43,427 nt of DNA from Lachnospiraceae bacterium NK4A179. GTDB taxonomy: Bacteria; Bacillota; Clostridia; Lachnospirales; Lachnospiraceae. A program made the translations under genes and the position numbers. The stretch is from positions 1-43,427 of the forward strand of contig ATWC01000029.1 of assembly GCA_000421045.1 (NCBI GenBank). Reading direction: 5' to 3'. Every line of letters starts with the position of its first letter. Position 1 is the first letter of the stretch. Below are positions 41,019 through 43,427 of the stretch, piece after piece. The notes under the pieces are model-generated. The model had not been told where the DNA came from, made no database searches, and saw only the letters and a program-made list of their open reading frames with translations.

Positions 41019-43200
41019 TTTCCGTACCTCTGTCTGTCATTTCCTGCACTGCCGAATTTTTCCCGACAATGATCACGCACTGCTTCCCTCTTGTGACTGC
41101 CGTATACAGAAGATTGCGTGTCATAAGCATATCCGGTCCCGAGAAAAGCGGAAGTATCACCACCGGATACTCCGACCCCTGTGACTTATGTATCGTAACG
41201 GCATACGAGAGATCAAGTTCCTCAAGCTTTTCAAAGCTGTAATAAACTCGCTTCCCCTCATCAAACTCCACTTCAGCGAGCTTCAGGGCGGGATTGATCT
41301 GTCTTATCTCGCCCACATCGCCGTTGAACACACCTTTGCCTTCACGGACACTCACGTTATAATTTCCTCTTACTTCCCATTCGAGGTTATAGTCATTCCT
41401 TATCTGCATGACCTTATCTCCCTCTCTGAAAAGTGTTCCTCCGGAAAGAGCCTCGGCCTTATCATCGGCCGGAGGATTGAGCGCCCTCTGAAGCACCGTA
41501 TTGAGCGTCACTGCGCCAAGCGGACCTTTTCTCATCGGCGTAAGTATCTGAACATCCTCTTTTGAAAGACCCAGTTTTCTTGGTATCACATCACTGCACA
41601 GCTGCACAAGATACCGCTGTATCATTTCAGGACTTTCCTTTTCCAGCAGGAAGAAATCAGGATACTTTACCGAAAGGTCAATATGTCTGCCTTCGTTGAT
41701 CATATGGGCATAAGTCACGATATGGCTCTCGGCCGACTGCCTAAATATCCTTTTTAAGATGACCGAGTTGAACGCTCCGCTCTCAAGCATATCATTCAGC
41801 ACTCTTCCCGGCCCCACGCTCGGTAGCTGATCCGCATCGCCTACAAATATCAGCTGCATTCCCGGTTCCATCGCAGACAATAGCGCCTTTAACAGGAATA
41901 TATCCAGCATACTTGTTTCATCCGCGATCACAGCCTCCACCTCAAGGGGATTGTCCTCATTGCGCATAAAGCGCATAGGTGCCGAATCATCGGAAGCATC
42001 TCCGCTTATCTCAAGCAGACGGTGTATGGTCTGAGCTTCCACACCGGAGCTTTCCGTCATCCTCTTGGCCGCTCTTCCGGTAGGTGCCGCAAGAGCAAAA
42101 CCTATGCCGTTCTGCTCAAAACAATCTATTATCGTATTTATCGTCGTTGTCTTACCGGTACCGGGGCCTCCCGAAAGTATGAACACTCCTGATGAAAGAC
42201 ATTCTTTAACAGCCTTCTCCTGAAGCTCATCCCTCTCTATCCCGGAGAGTTCCCTTGCGGCAAGAAATCTTTCCGTATCTTCTTCGCTGCTAAAAGGTTC
42301 AAAAGCATCTCTCAACATAAGCAGCTTGGAAGCGCAGTATCTCTCGGCACTTTCATAGCTCCTTAAATATATCCTCTTCTCATCATCCGACTGTTTTATA
42401 CTCACAAAACCGTCTATCATCAGAGACTCAAGAGCATTGGAAAAGACGATGCCGTACTGTTCACCCGAAAGGCCAAGCAGTTCTGAAAGCTCTTCGAAAA
42501 GCTTATCTTCCGGATAATAACAATGTCCCCTTGCGCCCGTCTGGCGTAATACATACAGAAGCCCCGATCGAACCCTGTACTCGGAATCAGTCTTGATGCC
42601 GGCTCTGGACGCGATCTCGTCAGCCGTAGCAAATCCCACCTGAGGCACTTCCTCCGCCATACGGTAGGGATTTTCCTTTATCACACTGTAAACCGAAGGA
42701 CCATATTTGTCATAAAGCTTTTTGATAAGCGTCTGTGAAAGACCATACTGCTGCAGGAACATGAAGGCATTTCTCTCATCACGTCTTCCTGCCATCTGGT
42801 CGGCAATGCTTCTGGCCATTCGTTCGCTCACGCCCTTAACCTCAGCCAGCCGTTCCGGCTCCTCCTCTATTATCCGCATAGTATCTTCGCCAAACTTCTT
42901 CACTATGCGCTCAGCAAGCTTCTCACCGACCCCCTTCACTGCACCGCTTCCAAGATATCTGAGCAGCGATATTTCATCCTTGGGCGCCACGGAACGCATA
43001 CTCAAAACCTTGAACTGCCGTCCATAGGTCTGATGTTCCATATACTCACCTTCTGCCTCTATGGTCTCACCCGCAGAAAAAGAGGGCATCTGCCCTACGC
43101 AGGTAAGCTCGCCGTCATCCGTTATGATCTGGGCAACGGTGTAGCCGTTCTCCTCATTCCTAAACGTTATATGATCTATGTATCCCGAAATTGTATCCAT
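40969..43200 (-). CDS. recD2: RecD2-type DNA helicase
   Basis: 743 residues from the ATG at 43200, which follows GGAGAGG; an upstream in-frame start adds 17 residues and overlaps the promoter. N-terminal OB domain and helix-hairpin-helix segments (AVKGVGEKLAERIVKKFG, VKGVSERMARSIADQ). Superfamily 1B motifs: Walker A GGPGTGKTTTINTI, Walker B VIADETSMLD, motif III FVGDADQLPSVGPG, ending in TIHKSQGSEYPVVILPL and LLYTAVTRGKQCVIIV. A 5'-3' helicase without RecB/RecC partners, acting in replication-fork repair. First gene of the recD2-comFC-yvyF unit. Confidence 0.95.
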   Translation of the reverse strand: MDTISGYIDHITFRNEENGYTVAQIITDDGELTCVGQMPSFSAGETIEAEGEYMEHQTYGRQFKVLSMRSVAPKDEISLLRYLGSGAVKGVGEKLAERIVKKFGEDTMRIIEEEPERLAEVKGVSERMARSIADQMAGRRDERNAFMFLQQYGLSQTLIKKLYDKYGPSVYSVIKENPYRMAEEVPQVGFATADEIASRAGIKTDSEYRVRSGLLYVLRQTGARGHCYYPEDKLFEELSELLGLSGEQYGIVFSNALESLMIDGFVSIKQSDDEKRIYLRSYESAERYCASKLLMLRDAFEPFSSEEDTERFLAARELSGIERDELQEKAVKECLSSGVFILSGGPGTGKTTTINTIIDCFEQNGIGFALAAPTGRAAKRMTESSGVEAQTIHRLLEISGDASDDSAPMRFMRNEDNPLEVEAVIADETSMLDIFLLKALLSAMEPGMQLIFVGDADQLPSVGPGRVLNDMLESGAFNSVILKRIFRQSAESHIVTYAHMINEGRHIDLSVKYPDFFLLEKESPEMIQRYLVQLCSDVIPRKLGLSKEDVQILTPMRKGPLGAVTLNTVLQRALNPPADDKAEALSGGTLFREGDKVMQIRNDYNLEWEVRGNYNVSVREGKGVFNGDVGEIRQINPALKLAEVEFDEGKRVYYSFEKLEELDLSYAVTIHKSQGSEYPVVILPLFSGPDMLMTRNLLYTAVTRGKQCVIIVGKNSAVQEMTDRGTENERYTSLKERLCAGMG

Positions 43201-43221
43201 ATAATCCTCTCCAGGGTAAAC

Positions 43222-43251
43222 ATTATATAGTTTCCGAAAGCACGTTTGCAA
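43222..43251 (-). promoter_or_regulatory. Sigma-A promoter of recD2
   Basis: TTGCAA (43246-43251), 18 bases, TATAAT (43222-43227). Start near 43215, giving a leader of about 15 bases before the GGAG-containing site. Confidence 0.65.
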
Positions 43252-43386
43252 ATCCGGGGCCTCGCTCCATCGCAGCCGGAATCCATGCGTTGTCAGGATG
43301 CGTTGTATTCCATGTTATGCTGCAGAGCTTGCGCGGTGATATGTATTCCTTCCTAAACCCTTCGCAAGCGAGCGCTCACACCGCGG

Positions 43387-43416
43387 AACATCAAAGTCCT
43401 GTCAGACTTTGATGTT
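43387..43416. repeat. Perfect inverted repeat at the right edge
   Basis: AACATCAAAGTC (43387-43398) and its exact complement (43405-43416) flank a six-base loop. Nearby are AGCGAGCGCT-type GC-rich symmetries (43365-43375). No T-run follows on either strand within view, so a terminator is unlikely. It may be an intergenic repeat or the end of a transcript beyond the window. Confidence 0.5.
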
Positions 43417-43427
43417 GCCAAGCGCTG

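Noticed and set aside
1-43427. CRISPR arrays, tRNA or rRNA genes, insertion sequences
   Set aside because: No regularly spaced repeats, cloverleaf-type sequences or transposase genes were recognised.
43252-43427. A 73-codon plus-strand open frame at the right edge
   Set aside because: It crosses the recD2 promoter and the perfect inverted repeat, and has no ribosome binding site.

Overview
The window is chromosomal DNA from a motile low/medium-GC Gram-positive bacterium, most likely a Lachnospiraceae (Clostridia; Butyrivibrio/Roseburia-like). The reasons are Bacillota-type flagellar gene order with a FliW-CsrA-flagellin module, two tandem FlgK paralogs, an EpsG-type polysaccharide polymerase, a CdaA-CdaR-GlmM c-di-AMP/cell-wall cluster, strong GGAGG ribosome binding sites and sigma-A/sigma-28 promoters. 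Genus assignment is inference. All genes but one lie on the minus strand, so transcription runs from right to left.

Right end (about 43.3 to 32.6 kb, in transcription order): recD2, comFC, yvyF, two conserved membrane proteins, cdaA (diadenylate cyclase), cdaR (YbbR), glmM, a Crh-like HPr protein with Gln15 and Ser46, a terminator, then leuA and rfbD. A single divergent gene on the plus strand (divergent PAP2/YuiD family, 31233-31709) meets rfbD tail to tail.

Middle (31.1 to 19.6 kb): a tightly overlapping 12-gene exopolysaccharide operon. It encodes GDP-L-fucose synthase, two membrane proteins, a priming polyprenyl-phosphate sugar transferase, a Wzz-like co-polymerase, an EpsG-like polymerase, five GT2/GT4 glycosyltransferases and one GT52-like transferase. 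Next comes an isolated, strongly promoted gene for a 903-residue secreted surface protein carrying twelve copies of an Asp-Ala-Ser-x-Asn motif, then a membrane zinc-ribbon protein and mscL.

Left end (14.9 to 1 kb): a four-gene glycan cluster (degenerate SGNH-like protein, GT2, truncated transferase-like fragment, DUF6492-like protein), which runs into the flagellar genes flgM-flgN-flgK-flgK-flgL, fliW-csrA, flaG-fliD-fliS-fliT and the partial flagellin gene. Three sigma-28-type promoters sit before flgM, flaG and hag. FlgM (anti-sigma-28) with these promoters, and FliW/CsrA with a CsrA-type hairpin in the flagellin leader, give a readable two-level control circuit for filament synthesis. The glycan cluster next to flgM may glycosylate flagellin.

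The most interesting items are the DAS-x-N motif array in the surface protein, the palindromic element between fliD and fliS, the HPr paralog lacking His15 beside glmM, the CsrA hairpin in the flagellin leader, and the roughly 28 kb inserted between yvyF and flgM relative to the Bacillus subtilis order.
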